64,000 bases of DNA from NCBI GenBank assembly GCA_900045905.1, contig FCNS01000009.1:50090-114089 (forward strand). Direction: 5' to 3'. The notes beneath the pieces were generated by a model, which saw only the letters and a program-made list of their open reading frames with translations, searched no databases and was not told where the DNA came from. A program made the translations under genes and the position numbers. Shown in pieces: positions 9,313 to 17,926 of this stretch. The first letter of the stretch is position 1; each line of letters starts with the position of its first letter. The DNA comes from Clostridiales bacterium CHKCI001 (GTDB taxonomy: Bacteria; Bacillota; Clostridia; Lachnospirales; Lachnospiraceae).

Positions 9313-9342
9313 ATTATAACTCGCTTTCCTGGTTCATGTCTA
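9313..9342 (-). promoter_or_regulatory. Promoter for the aldo/keto reductase-CMD operon
   Basis: On the minus strand TAGACA is followed after 18 bp by TATAAT. The 18-bp spacer is slightly long, a feature sometimes seen at activated promoters. The rest of the 263-bp gap (9226-9488) shows nothing further. Confidence 0.5.
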
Positions 9343-9488
9343 ATACCTATAAATTATTATCTATCATACATATACTGTATAATAAAACGCTCATCACGGC
9401 TAAGAGAATGAATTAAAAAACTATGGTATTGAATTAAACTGATTTTAACATCATATTCTCGTTTCATAATTATAACTTTCTTATATTA

Positions 9489-10100
9489 TTATTTCTTCTT
9501 TTGCTCTGAATAGTATTCTTCTAACTGGTTTTTCCAATAGGTATGATCAGTTTCATTAATGACCCGAAGCACTCTACATGGGTTTCCTGCTGCAATCACT
9601 CCATCTGGTATATCTTTTGTTACAACTGAACCCGAACCGATTACTACATTATTTCCAATATGAACGCCAGGATTTATAACAACATTTCCGCCAATCCATA
9701 CATCATTTCCAATTGTAACTTTTTTCGCATACTCCAGCTTTGTATTTCGGACAACCGCATCAATTGGATGTGCTGCTGTATAAATACTTACTCTAGGTGC
9801 AAGAAATACATTATTTCCAATTACAACTTCTGCTTCATCCAAAATTAGCAATTCTGTATTAGCATAGAAATTTGCACCAATAAAAATTTTATTACCATGA
9901 TCACAGTAAAATGGAGGCTCAATATATCCGCCCTCTCCCAATCCACCAAATAACTCTTTTAGTAAAAGCATCCTTTCCTCTGCCTCTTTCCAAGACATAG
10001 AATTAAACTTACTTAGTATTTCTTTACATGTTCCCCAGTTTGACTCAACTTGATATGGGTTATATAATTTTCCTGATAACATACGCTGTTTTTCTGTCAT
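9489..10100 (-). CDS. Sugar O-acetyltransferase (LacA/Maa type), second copy
   Basis: This 203-aa acetyl-CoA-dependent transferase has an N-terminal maltose-acetyltransferase segment (LSGKLYNPYQVE). It is followed by a left-handed beta-helix of hexapeptide repeats with the family landmarks TAAHPID (catalytic His), GNDVWIGGNVVINPGV and GNPCRVLR. The start at 10100 is chosen because GAGGA lies 8 nt upstream and the ATG overlaps the upstream stop as ATGA. It belongs to a four-gene ROK-controlled operon with another acetyltransferase and a RbsD/FucU protein. Known family members acetylate galactosides, maltose or glucose; the acceptor here is unknown. Confidence 0.85.
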   Translation of the reverse strand: MTEKQRMLSGKLYNPYQVESNWGTCKEILSKFNSMSWKEAEERMLLLKELFGGLGEGGYIEPPFYCDHGNKIFIGANFYANTELLILDEAEVVIGNNVFLAPRVSIYTAAHPIDAVVRNTKLEYAKKVTIGNDVWIGGNVVINPGVHIGNNVVIGSGSVVTKDIPDGVIAAGNPCRVLRVINETDHTYWKNQLEEYYSEQKKK

Positions 10101-10573
10101 GATAAATTCCTCTTTTCTTTCAATCCATTTTTTAACCAATCCATTGGGATATCTGCACTTGGATATCCTGCAATCAAAATAGCTTGAGCATGAACACCAT
10201 AATCTCCTGTTTGCACCACTGCCTTACAACGATCACGCATTTGATAGTAATTTGGAATATATGGAATCTCATATAAGTTTTCCTTTCCTATAAGATTCTC
10301 CAAAAACATATGATCTTTCGGATTCAACTCTGCCATAACATCTGTAATAATAGCACCTTCAAAATCTCCAACTTCTACTAACGTTGATACAATATCCTGA
10401 AAACTAGGAGAACCTGTAACTGCTTCTAGATCTAGATATTCTACACTGGAATCAAGTGGATATAACGCTTTTTCAGAAGTTCCACTTCCAGCATCAGCAA
10501 TAAAAAGCATTTCACCATGTCGAATACTTGCTACAATTGCAGCAAGACGTTCATTCAAAATTCGTTTTTTCAT
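10097..10573 (-). CDS. RbsD/FucU family sugar mutarotase
   Basis: This 158-aa protein matches the RbsD/FucU family, which speeds interconversion of the anomers of ribose or fucose in the cytoplasm. The N-terminal RHGEMLFIADAG contains the conserved histidine of the active site, and the C-terminal YGVHAQAILIAGYPSADIP is typical of FucU. It sits between two sugar O-acetyltransferase genes, overlapping the downstream one by 4 bp and lying 2 bp from the upstream one. No sugar kinase or transporter is in the operon. Confidence 0.8.
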   Translation of the reverse strand: MKKRILNERLAAIVASIRHGEMLFIADAGSGTSEKALYPLDSSVEYLDLEAVTGSPSFQDIVSTLVEVGDFEGAIITDVMAELNPKDHMFLENLIGKENLYEIPYIPNYYQMRDRCKAVVQTGDYGVHAQAILIAGYPSADIPMDWLKNGLKEKRNLS

Positions 10574-10575
10574 TA

Positions 10576-11175
10576 TTATTTATTTCCTCCATTATTATCA
10601 TTAGTAACTCGATCGGATTCTGTAATGGCGCGAATTATACGACATGGATTCCCCAGTGCAAGTACATTCGCTGGAATGTCTTTTGTAACTACAGTTTTTG
10701 CTCCAATCACACTTCCTTCTCCAATTGTCACTCCTGGAAGAATCGTAACATCCGCTCCAATCCAAACATTATCTCCAATTGTAATTGGAGCTGCCATCTC
10801 CAGCCCTATATTTCTTTCTTGAAACATAAGTGGATGATTTGCTGTATACATTCCACAATTTGGTCCAATAAAACAGTGCTGCCCAATCGTGATTGTCGCT
10901 CCATCCATTAAATACGCATTGTGATTGATAAACGTTTCATCTCCAATTATACAATTATAACCATAGTCTGTGTAGAATGTAGAAAGTATCGTTACATTTT
11001 TCCCCATATTAGGAAGTAGCTTTTTTAAAATCTCTTCTTTTTTCACTACATCAGTTGGATTTGTATGGTTATATTCAAAACAAAGATTTTCTGCCACTAA
11101 GCGTTCCTCTAAAAGTTCTTTATCATAATTGGCATCATACCAGAGTCCTTGTTTCATTTTTTCACGTTCTGTCAT
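10576..11175 (-). CDS. Sugar O-acetyltransferase (LacA/Maa type), first copy
   Basis: This 199-aa hexapeptide-repeat acetyltransferase has MKQGLWYDANYDKELLEERL at the N-terminus, TANHPL with the catalytic histidine, GDNVWIGADVTILPGVTIG and GNPCRIIR. It belongs to the same family as the gene at 9489 but is clearly diverged, so the pair is an old duplication or two separate acquisitions rather than a recent copy. It overlaps the end of the upstream ROK regulator gene by 4 bp. Confidence 0.85.
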   Translation of the reverse strand: MTEREKMKQGLWYDANYDKELLEERLVAENLCFEYNHTNPTDVVKKEEILKKLLPNMGKNVTILSTFYTDYGYNCIIGDETFINHNAYLMDGATITIGQHCFIGPNCGMYTANHPLMFQERNIGLEMAAPITIGDNVWIGADVTILPGVTIGEGSVIGAKTVVTKDIPANVLALGNPCRIIRAITESDRVTNDNNGGNK

Positions 11176-12167
11176 ATAACAAATTCTCCTTTCAAATCAA
11201 GTGCTTTTTGATACATCCCAGTCAAGTAACTGGAACTAATATCTTTTTCATAAATAAACTTAGGCAAGTATTCCTTAGGGATAATTTTTTTACATTCCTC
11301 CTGAATGACACAAATGTTTTTTTCTGACAAAAGATCCCCAGTAAATACAATTATAGTTGGATTAATTATAGCTATGATAGAGGCTGCCGCCTTCGTGATA
11401 ATCGGTAAGCAAGAAGATGGTTCAAGCTGTAAAAGCATTTGCTGTATTGACATTCCATAGGGCAAAAATCCTACCATACCAGCAAATTGATTGTGCCCCT
11501 TTATAATCATTCCTGCATGGACACTTGCAGTACCTGGCATTATATGTGTAGGAAAATTTGCAAGTGTGACTATATCTTCTTGTTCACAATGTAATTTATA
11601 ATATCCATACACTTTAAAATGCATATCATTTTCCATATAAACGGGAATTTGAAACTGTTCTTCTAATTTCTTCACAACCGATTCATTTTCTAATTCTTGG
11701 ATATCACAATGACAAATGATTCCATGTTCTGCAATACTTGGAGTTCCTATCATAATTCTAGAAATATTTTTAAATTTTTCTACTATCTTTGCAACGTTAT
11801 CTATAATTACAGAAATTTCTAAATATTGATGATACGTCTTCCAGTGTTCCAGTATATTACCTAAAGAAGAAACTATCATACACTCCAACATTCTTTTATT
11901 TTGAACTACCTCAAAGGAAACACAAAGAATGCTCTCAAAAGACTCATCTATTTCATAAAAAACGGTACTTCGTCCAACTTCCTGAAGGCGATGCTTTACA
12001 CCAATAACTTCACCATCCTTATTCATTTCATTAAGCAAAGTATTACAGGTAGCAACACTTAACCCTGTTTTAGTAGCAATACCCTGCTTCGTATACTGAC
12101 CTCCCTTCCAAAGAATACGTCTAATTTTATCTTTATTCATTTTTTTAATGTCAGCTGAATCTTTCAA
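11172..12167 (-). CDS. ROK-family transcriptional regulator
   Basis: The protein is 331 aa, with an N-terminal winged helix (residues about 10-60, GGQYTKQGIATKTGLSVATC) and a ROK domain resembling NagC/XylR. The ROK part is degenerate. The sugar-site region reads IGTPSIAEHG and VYMENDMHFK, but the cysteine-rich zinc motif usual in ROK proteins is not visible and the protein is shorter than most (about 380-400 aa). It likely represses its own operon of acetyltransferases and mutarotase by binding the palindrome at 12193-12211. The TTG at 12167 is chosen because GAGAGGAAG precedes it; an ATG nine codons later has no such site. Confidence 0.8.
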   Translation of the reverse strand: MKDSADIKKMNKDKIRRILWKGGQYTKQGIATKTGLSVATCNTLLNEMNKDGEVIGVKHRLQEVGRSTVFYEIDESFESILCVSFEVVQNKRMLECMIVSSLGNILEHWKTYHQYLEISVIIDNVAKIVEKFKNISRIMIGTPSIAEHGIICHCDIQELENESVVKKLEEQFQIPVYMENDMHFKVYGYYKLHCEQEDIVTLANFPTHIMPGTASVHAGMIIKGHNQFAGMVGFLPYGMSIQQMLLQLEPSSCLPIITKAAASIIAIINPTIIVFTGDLLSEKNICVIQEECKKIIPKEYLPKFIYEKDISSSYLTGMYQKALDLKGEFVI

Positions 12168-12192
12168 TATTAAACTTCCTCTCTATTATTAT

Positions 12193-12211
12193 AAGTATTA
12201 TAATAATACTT
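12193..12211. promoter_or_regulatory. Perfect 19-bp palindrome, likely ROK operator
   Basis: AAGTATTAT-A-ATAATACTT is an exact inverted repeat with 9-bp arms. It lies 26 bp upstream of the ROK gene start, where a promoter or operator is expected. Autoregulation is inferred. Confidence 0.6.
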
Positions 12212-12280
12212 GTATTTTTGAAAGTCAATTATCATTAGTATAAAAATCTCCTTCATTTACTATTTTTTAATAATAAAAAA

Positions 12281-12303
12281 TTGTCCTTATTTTGCTAGGA
12301 CAA
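12281..12303 (-). terminator. Second intrinsic terminator behind the cyclophilin-like gene
   Basis: TTGTCC and GGACAA arms are followed by six T on the minus strand. The hairpin overlaps the distal end of the 43-bp repeat, so that repeat lies between two terminators here. Confidence 0.7.
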
Positions 12304-12342
12304 AAGAAACCTCCACTGGATGTCTTTTGCATATCACGATAA
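12300..12342 (-). repeat. Post-terminator repeat, copy 2 (43 bp)
   Basis: The 43 bp are identical, in inverted orientation, to 56840-56882. Read with the upstream gene (minus strand) the copy begins directly after the T-run of the first terminator. It can fold into an imperfect hairpin with CAAAAGA/TCTTTTG outer arms and a TCCAGTGGA apex. Confidence 0.85.
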
Positions 12343-12348
12343 CAAAAA

Positions 12349-12377
12349 TAGGAAAAGCATCCAAAACACTTTTCCTA
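12349..12377 (-). terminator. Intrinsic terminator of the cyclophilin-like lipoprotein gene
   Basis: Nine-bp perfect arms TAGGAAAAG/CTTTTCCTA are followed by TTTTTG on the minus strand, 42 bp beyond the stop codon. Confidence 0.85.
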
Positions 12378-12418
12378 CAGTCCGAAGATATAATGCCAAT
12401 ATTCACTTCACAAATATC

Positions 12419-12952
12419 TCACCCTAACTCATTAACCTCAAAGATTATTTGTACATTCCCAGCTCCAAGCATCTCTTCCAATCCCATTGGATCTTTCATA
12501 TATCCCAGAGGTGTATAGCTATATGAGGTAGAAAAGTTCTTATAAAACAGAACCAAACAATTTGAACCATATAGCATTAAATCTCCTGCATGAATGGCAT
12601 CTGGCACTTGAGCATTTGTTGGAAAATTGTCTGAAAAATAATAATATTTCTCGTTTCCATTCATCTCACTCATATCGAGCGTCATAGGTAATTTTTCTAT
12701 TAACTTCTGTGTGGTTTCATTATCATACAATTTTGCAAGATATGTCTGTTCCCCAACTATAATTTTTATATCTATCATAGTTTCCTCCTCCTTTTTTTCT
12801 ATTGATATTGTATTATTTTCTTCTGTTTTCAATTGCTGAGAATCCACATTCAAATTACCAGAAAAATCCCCTGTTTCCATTGATTCATTCCCACAGGCTA
12901 CTATATTTACCAATAGTATACTTGTAAGGAACAACCTCAAAAACCTTTTCAT
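12419..12952 (-). CDS. Lipoprotein with cyclophilin-like domain
   Basis: The 177-aa protein has a lipoprotein signal peptide ending in the lipobox IVAC, a 45-residue acidic linker, and a C-terminal domain of about 115 aa. That domain (VGEQTYLAKLYDNETTQKL, DLMLYGSNCLVLFYK, YTPLGYM) matches the bacterial cyclophilin-like fold family (Cyclophil_like). It would be anchored outside the membrane. Catalytic prolyl isomerase activity has not been shown for this family. The ATG at 12952 is chosen as the start of the signal peptide. The gene stands alone with its own terminators. Confidence 0.75.
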   Translation of the reverse strand: MKRFLRLFLTSILLVNIVACGNESMETGDFSGNLNVDSQQLKTEENNTISIEKKEEETMIDIKIIVGEQTYLAKLYDNETTQKLIEKLPMTLDMSEMNGNEKYYYFSDNFPTNAQVPDAIHAGDLMLYGSNCLVLFYKNFSTSYSYTPLGYMKDPMGLEEMLGAGNVQIIFEVNELG

Positions 12953-13127
12953 GATACAGATACTCCTTTCCAATATCCTATAATGGTAAAGCGTTCAAAA
13001 ACTAATTTATTTTCTTTGATTATAATTCTACTTTTATTTCATGTCAAATATCTATATCATATACTTATCTATACTTTTTTACTATGTTTCTTATTTTGGA
13101 ATTATGAAAAATACTTTTGTGTAAACA

Positions 13128-13175
13128 AATAAGACTTAATCTACCTTAAATCATAGAAATAGAATAAGTCTTATT
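13128..13175 (-). terminator. Terminator-like hairpin after the PII-like gene
   Basis: Eleven-bp perfect arms AATAAGACTTA/TAAGTCTTATT flank a 26-nt loop, with TTTG following on the minus strand. The hairpin starts 12 bp past the stop codon. The large loop makes it weaker than the other terminators here. Confidence 0.55.
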
Positions 13176-13186
13176 AACGTTTACTT

Positions 13187-13864
13187 TTACTGTATTTCCT
13201 GTAAGCGCAGCCCTGCGGTGTCGGTTACTGGTATGGAAAATACAACTGATTTTGCTTCACTCTGTAACCCTGTTTTCTCCATAATAGATTTCATAATTCC
13301 ATTTTTATCGGCTGTTTTGGCCACAATGAAAATAATCTCCTTTTCATTTACAATAGAAACCCCCAAAAACTTCTCTGCTTTCTCAAGTCCAGTTCCTTTT
13401 GCGTGAATGACGGTTCCTCCACCTGCTCCCATTTCTCTTGCTGCGTCCATAATTTCCTCACTATGTCCATGGTTTGCTATTACAACAATCAGTTCGTATA
13501 TTGTATTTTTCATACTACTTTCCTCCTCTTTCTCAAATTTCTGTCCATTTATCAGAAATTGTAATACTTTTTTTCCTCCTATGCTTGAAAGAGGCATAAG
13601 GAAGGCTATACCAGTACCAGGAACATCAATCTGGATCTCTTTTTCCAGATCTTTTTTCACCGCTTTCCACATATCATCCGTTACAACTGACATCATCACT
13701 AGTTTTTCTGTTACTTCCATTCCCAGAAAATCCAGCATCTCATTATTGGCAGTTCCTTTTGCCAACATACCAAAGGTCGCAGACAGGCCGTTTCGTTCAT
13801 AAATAGTGTCTAATCTTCGCCCTATCGAGCGCTTTGTAATGGTCATCATCATATAAATATTCAT
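13187..13864 (-). CDS. Tandem PII-like signalling protein, DUF1538 partner
   Basis: The 225-aa protein consists of two PII-like ferredoxin-fold domains in tandem (about 1-100 and 118-225). The second shows the PII-type segment AREMGAGGGTVIHAKG, and the first the matching NGLSATFGMLAKGT. PII proteins bind nucleotides and control transporters or enzymes. This one is encoded 13 bp behind the DUF1538 membrane protein, so it most likely gates that transporter from the cytoplasmic side. Ligand and substrate are unknown. The two domains differ enough that they may bind different ligands. Confidence 0.75.
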   Translation of the reverse strand: MNIYMMMTITKRSIGRRLDTIYERNGLSATFGMLAKGTANNEMLDFLGMEVTEKLVMMSVVTDDMWKAVKKDLEKEIQIDVPGTGIAFLMPLSSIGGKKVLQFLINGQKFEKEEESSMKNTIYELIVVIANHGHSEEIMDAAREMGAGGGTVIHAKGTGLEKAEKFLGVSIVNEKEIIFIVAKTADKNGIMKSIMEKTGLQSEAKSVVFSIPVTDTAGLRLQEIQ

Positions 13865-13877
13865 ATCATTCTACCTC

Positions 13878-15425
13878 TTAAAGTTCTATAATTTCATCAT
13901 CTGAAATATGAGAAAGAATATCTGCTCCTGTTCTTCGTTCTGCTTTTTCTGACTGCTTGGATCTGATCTGATATATCAATCCCAAAATCTGAATCGTAAT
14001 CAATGGAGTCATAGCAACCATAGCAACGATTCCAAAAGCATCCGTGACGATATTTCCTCCTACGCTCATACATGCTCCAATAGAAAAAGCAAGTAAGAAG
14101 GTAGCTGTCATTGGCCCCGATGCTACACCGCCTGAGTCAAATGCAATTGCCGTAAATATTTTCGGCACAAAAAATGATAAAATAAGCGCCACTGCATATC
14201 CTGGAATTAAAAACCAGAAAATGGAAATTCCAGTCAGTACACGTATCATAGCAAGTCCAAGCGACACTCCAACACCAATGGATAAACTTAGACTCATTGC
14301 CCTTGCGGTAATCGTTCCAGATGTAATTTCTTCTACCTGATGTGTCAATACCATAACCGCTGGCTCTGCCAATACAATAAAGTATCCCATCAACATACTA
14401 ACTGGTACAATTACCCATTTATAGGGATTTCCTGCAATTACCTGACCAAGATAACTTCCTGCTGGCATAAATCCTACATTTACCCCCGTTAAAAATAGTA
14501 CCAAGCCAACATAAGTATATATCATTCCTATAACTACTTTAATCAACATTCTTTTGTTCATTTTGCGGAATATCAATTGGAAAATTACAAAGAACACAAT
14601 GATCGGAAGTAATGAAATCGCCATTTCCTCTATATATTTTGGCAATCCACCGATAAAAACTCTCCATAATTCTACAGAATTTCCAATTTCTGGAACGGTC
14701 TCTGCCGCATATTCTGTACTTTCTGGATGATAAATCAATCCTAACACAAGAACAGATAAGATTGGACCAATAGATGAAAGTGCTACAAGACCAAAACTAT
14801 CATCCTCTGCTCGTTTATCGCTTCGTATGGAAGAAATACCAATACCCAAAGCCATAATAAATGGAACTGTCATTGGCCCTGTCGTTACGCCACCTGAATC
14901 AAATGCCACAGCAATGAAATCACCAGGCACAAAATATGCCAATATAAATACAATTACATAAAGCACTACAAGCATATGTGCCAGTGTAATACCGAACAAC
15001 ATTCTCAACAGTGCAGCCACGAGAAATATACCTACGCCAAATGCTACTGACAGTACAAGTATCATGTTCGGCACAGAAGGCACCTGTTCCGCCAACACCT
15101 GTAAATCTGGCTCAGATATCGTAACGATAAAGCCAAGGATAAAACTTAAAAGTATCATCAGCCACAGTTTTTTTGTTTGTGTCATACAAGTTCCTACATT
15201 TTCTCCTATAGGAATCATAGACAAATCTACCCCAAGTGTAAAAAATACCATTCCCACAATCAGGAATACTGCCCCCAACAAAAATGCTAACAGTATTCCT
15301 GGCTCAATCGGGGCAATGGTAAAGCACAGAACCATCACGATCATAATGATCGGAAGCACTGCTTTTAATGTTTCCTTTAATTTTTCTTGTAGTTTTTCCT
15401 GCATTTTTTTTCTTCTTAAATTCAC
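13878..15425 (-). CDS. DUF1538 family membrane transporter with internal duplication
   Basis: This hydrophobic protein of about 515 aa is made of two homologous halves. Each half carries a copy of AFDSGGV..GPMT (VAFDSGGVTTGPMTVPF and IAFDSGGVASGPMTATF) and a copy of SEPD/AEPA..VL..QV. The pseudo-twofold repeat is typical of secondary transporters with inverted or repeated halves. The function of DUF1538 proteins is not established; they are usually linked with PII-like genes, as here. The GTG at 15425 follows a purine-rich AGGGG, while an ATG at 15404 is an alternative. It lies 140 bp downstream of a MarR regulator gene on the same strand. Confidence 0.75.
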   Translation of the reverse strand: MNLRRKKMQEKLQEKLKETLKAVLPIIMIVMVLCFTIAPIEPGILLAFLLGAVFLIVGMVFFTLGVDLSMIPIGENVGTCMTQTKKLWLMILLSFILGFIVTISEPDLQVLAEQVPSVPNMILVLSVAFGVGIFLVAALLRMLFGITLAHMLVVLYVIVFILAYFVPGDFIAVAFDSGGVTTGPMTVPFIMALGIGISSIRSDKRAEDDSFGLVALSSIGPILSVLVLGLIYHPESTEYAAETVPEIGNSVELWRVFIGGLPKYIEEMAISLLPIIVFFVIFQLIFRKMNKRMLIKVVIGMIYTYVGLVLFLTGVNVGFMPAGSYLGQVIAGNPYKWVIVPVSMLMGYFIVLAEPAVMVLTHQVEEITSGTITARAMSLSLSIGVGVSLGLAMIRVLTGISIFWFLIPGYAVALILSFFVPKIFTAIAFDSGGVASGPMTATFLLAFSIGACMSVGGNIVTDAFGIVAMVAMTPLITIQILGLIYQIRSKQSEKAERRTGADILSHISDDEIIEL

Positions 15426-15565
15426 ATTTCCCCTACCTTCCCATTTCTTAAAAAAAGTTTTCTGAAACATTTGTTACCATCAGTTCGGCATGCAAACATA
15501 ATTCTTCACATTGTAATGATCCATAACTATCCATACCCTCCAATATTCGCTTGGTTATTAGAGTT

Positions 15566-16000
15566 TTAGGTATGTCTCAATTGTTCGATATTATGACAAA
15601 TAATCTCGATATATTGTTCAAACCTGGATATATCCTCATCACTCAACCCCTCCAAAACCGTAGAATAGAATTTTTCAGATATCTCCCGTTCCTGTTCCAT
15701 AATCGCCTGTACCTTCTCTGTGCAGACAAGTCGTATTTTTCTACGATCTCCAGGAACCGAATGTCTCTCCAAATATCCCTCTTCTACTAGTCTTTCTACA
15801 TTAAATGACACCTTATTCGGCTCAATTGCTCTGTATTTACTAATGTCCTTTGCTGTATCATATTCAGGATTATCTGTTAAAAACACCAAAATATCAAACG
15901 CCGTCTTCGATAATTTTATGCTACGACATATTGGTTTACATGCTGCTTCATATGAATCTACCAAATCACGAAGTAACAAGATACTTTTTATATTTTTCAA
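15566..16000 (-). CDS. MarR-family transcriptional regulator
   Basis: The 144-aa protein has a winged helix-turn-helix core (LSKTAFDILVFLTDN, SKYRAIEPNKVSFNVERLVE, VPGDRRKIRLVCTEK), including the family's conserved D-x-R-K wing. The start is a TTG at 16000 with GGAAG 7 nt upstream. Its promoter carries a 12-bp palindrome just downstream of the -10 box, fitting autorepression. By position it may control the DUF1538/PII pair downstream or putP, which diverges from it. Confidence 0.85.
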   Translation of the reverse strand: MKNIKSILLLRDLVDSYEAACKPICRSIKLSKTAFDILVFLTDNPEYDTAKDISKYRAIEPNKVSFNVERLVEEGYLERHSVPGDRRKIRLVCTEKVQAIMEQEREISEKFYSTVLEGLSDEDISRFEQYIEIICHNIEQLRHT

Positions 16001-16028
16001 AACTTCTCTTCCTTTCTAATTTGGAATA

Positions 16029-16040
16029 TTCAAATTTGAA
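16029..16040. promoter_or_regulatory. MarR operator candidate
   Basis: TTCAAATTTGAA is a perfect 12-bp palindrome lying 8 bp downstream of the -10 box of the MarR gene, where a bound dimer would block transcription. Confidence 0.55.
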
Positions 16041-16048
16041 CTATTTAT

Positions 16049-16077
16049 ATTATACTTTGACAAAACCGATCTGTCAA
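16049..16077 (-). promoter_or_regulatory. Consensus sigma-A promoter of the MarR gene
   Basis: TTGACA, a 17-bp spacer and TATAAT on the minus strand are both exact consensus boxes. Confidence 0.85.
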
Positions 16078-16175
16078 CACAGATGAACTATTTTTTTCAA
16101 AATCAATTAATCCATTATTATATAAGTGTCAAATCCAATTATAAATCAAATAATAAAGTAAAAAACAAAAAATAC

Positions 16176-16204
16176 TGTACAGTTTATGAAATTTCTGTTA
16201 GAAT
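16176..16204 (+). promoter_or_regulatory. Promoter of putP
   Basis: TGTACA, a 17-bp spacer and TAGAAT lie 36 bp upstream of the putP start codon. Confidence 0.55.
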
Positions 16205-16239
16205 TTATAAATGTTTTATAAATTTAGGGAGGAATAGAA

Positions 16240-17805
16240 ATGTCAAGTGATACATTAAAAATTTTATTTGCGATGATTGGCTATATGCTAATTGTTATTG
16301 GTATTGGTCTTTACTTTGCCAAACGTGCACAGGCAAACTCTGAGAACTATTTTCTTGGAGGTCGCTCACTTGGACCATGGGTAGCTGCAATGAGTGCAGA
16401 AGCTTCCGATATGAGCGGATGGCTCCTGATGGGATTACCAGGGGTGGCTTATTGGTGCGGTATTTCAGATGCAACATGGACAGCCATAGGACTTGCCCTT
16501 GGTACTTACATAAACTGGCTAATCGTTGCCAAGAGATTGCGTCGTTATTCAGAAGTTTCAGGGGATGCAATTACCGTCCCAGATTTTCTCAGCAACCGCT
16601 TTCATGAGAAGCAAAAGGTAATCTTGGGAATTTCCGCACTGTTTATTCTTGTATTTTTTACTGTTTATGCTGCAAGCTGTTTTGTTACTTGCGGTAAGCT
16701 GTTTTCGACACTGTTTGGAGCTTCCTATCATTCCATGATGATTGCAGGTGCAATTTTTGTCGTAGTATATACATTTATCGGAGGATTCTTAGCAGAAAGT
16801 GCGTCAGATTTTATGCAGGCAGTCGTTATGGTAATTGCTCTTTTAACCATTTTAATTCTTGGTACACAGGCTGCTGGTGGGATAAATGCAGTCTTGGAAA
16901 ATGTGAAAGACATCCCTGGATATTTAAGCCTAATTGGAATTGCTTCTCCTCAAACTGACAGTGAAGGGGTACAACTTACTATAAACGGAGCAGCACAGTT
17001 TGGGGAAGCAGGAAAATATGGTTTTCTGACCATTATTTCTACGTTATCTTGGGGACTTGGATATTTTGGAGTACCACAGGTTCTCCTTCGTTTCATGGCA
17101 ATCCGTAAAGAAGAGGAACTGAAAAAGTCCAGAAGAATTGCTACAATATGGTGTATCATTTCTCTGTTTTCTGCTGTATGCATCGGTGTAATCGGACGAG
17201 CTTTGTTTCCAACAGACTCTTCTCTAGCAACAGCAAGCGATGCAGAGAATGTATTTATTGTACTTTCCAATCATTTACTTCCAGCAGTTCTTGCAGGTGT
17301 GATTATGGCAGGTATTCTAGCTGCAACAATTAGCTCCTCAGACTCTTATCTGCTGATTGCAGCCTCCGCATTTTCCAAAAATATCTATGAAGGAATTTTG
17401 AAAAAAGGAAAAGCGGATGATAAAAAGGTTATGAATGTTTCCAGAATTATTCTGCTTTTGATTGCCCTTGTGGGCCTGGTAATTGCATGGGATGAGAATA
17501 GTGTTATCTTTACATTAGTTTCCTTTGCATGGGCAGGATTTGGTGCTACCTTTGGTCCAGTTATGCTGTTTTCTCTGTTTTGGAAGAGAATCAATCGGCC
17601 TGGAGCAATTGCTGGAATGCTGGCTGGAGGAATTTCTGTGTTTGTCTGGAAACAGTTTTTGAAACCAATGGGAGGAATGTGGGGAATCTATGAACTGTTC
17701 CCAGCATTTGTGATTTCCTGTATATTCATTATAGCAGTATCTCTCTGTACAAAAAAGCCTGACAAAGAAATCGTAAAAGAATTTGAAATCGCCGCTGGAA
17801 AATGA
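16240..17805 (+). CDS. putP: Sodium/proline symporter
   Basis: This 521-aa integral membrane protein of the sodium:solute symporter family has about 13 hydrophobic segments. It shows the PutP-type motifs YFLGGRSLGPWVAAMSAEAS and DMSGWLLMGLPG near the N-terminus, and the family signature region GYFGVPQVLLRFMAI further on. It is expected to import proline with sodium across the cytoplasmic membrane. AGGGAGGAA precedes the ATG. It is transcribed alone, divergently from the MarR gene, and ends in its own terminator. Confidence 0.92.
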   Translation: MSSDTLKILFAMIGYMLIVIGIGLYFAKRAQANSENYFLGGRSLGPWVAAMSAEASDMSGWLLMGLPGVAYWCGISDATWTAIGLALGTYINWLIVAKRLRRYSEVSGDAITVPDFLSNRFHEKQKVILGISALFILVFFTVYAASCFVTCGKLFSTLFGASYHSMMIAGAIFVVVYTFIGGFLAESASDFMQAVVMVIALLTILILGTQAAGGINAVLENVKDIPGYLSLIGIASPQTDSEGVQLTINGAAQFGEAGKYGFLTIISTLSWGLGYFGVPQVLLRFMAIRKEEELKKSRRIATIWCIISLFSAVCIGVIGRALFPTDSSLATASDAENVFIVLSNHLLPAVLAGVIMAGILAATISSSDSYLLIAASAFSKNIYEGILKKGKADDKKVMNVSRIILLLIALVGLVIAWDENSVIFTLVSFAWAGFGATFGPVMLFSLFWKRINRPGAIAGMLAGGISVFVWKQFLKPMGGMWGIYELFPAFVISCIFIIAVSLCTKKPDKEIVKEFEIAAGK

Positions 17806-17837
17806 AATATCGTACAGATAGATTAGACATTTTTCAA

Positions 17838-17891
17838 AAAGGAGCTCTTGCAAAATAGATGAATCATCATCTATGAAGGAATGGCTCCTTT
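17838..17891 (+). terminator. Terminator of putP
   Basis: AAAGGAGC/GCTCCTTT outer arms hold an inner ATAGATGA/TCATCTAT stem and are followed by a T-rich run on the plus strand. It may also serve the convergent gene that ends at 17927. Confidence 0.8.
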
Positions 17892-17926
17892 GTTCTTTTT
17901 AAAAGTTAAACTTTTTAACTAATTCA

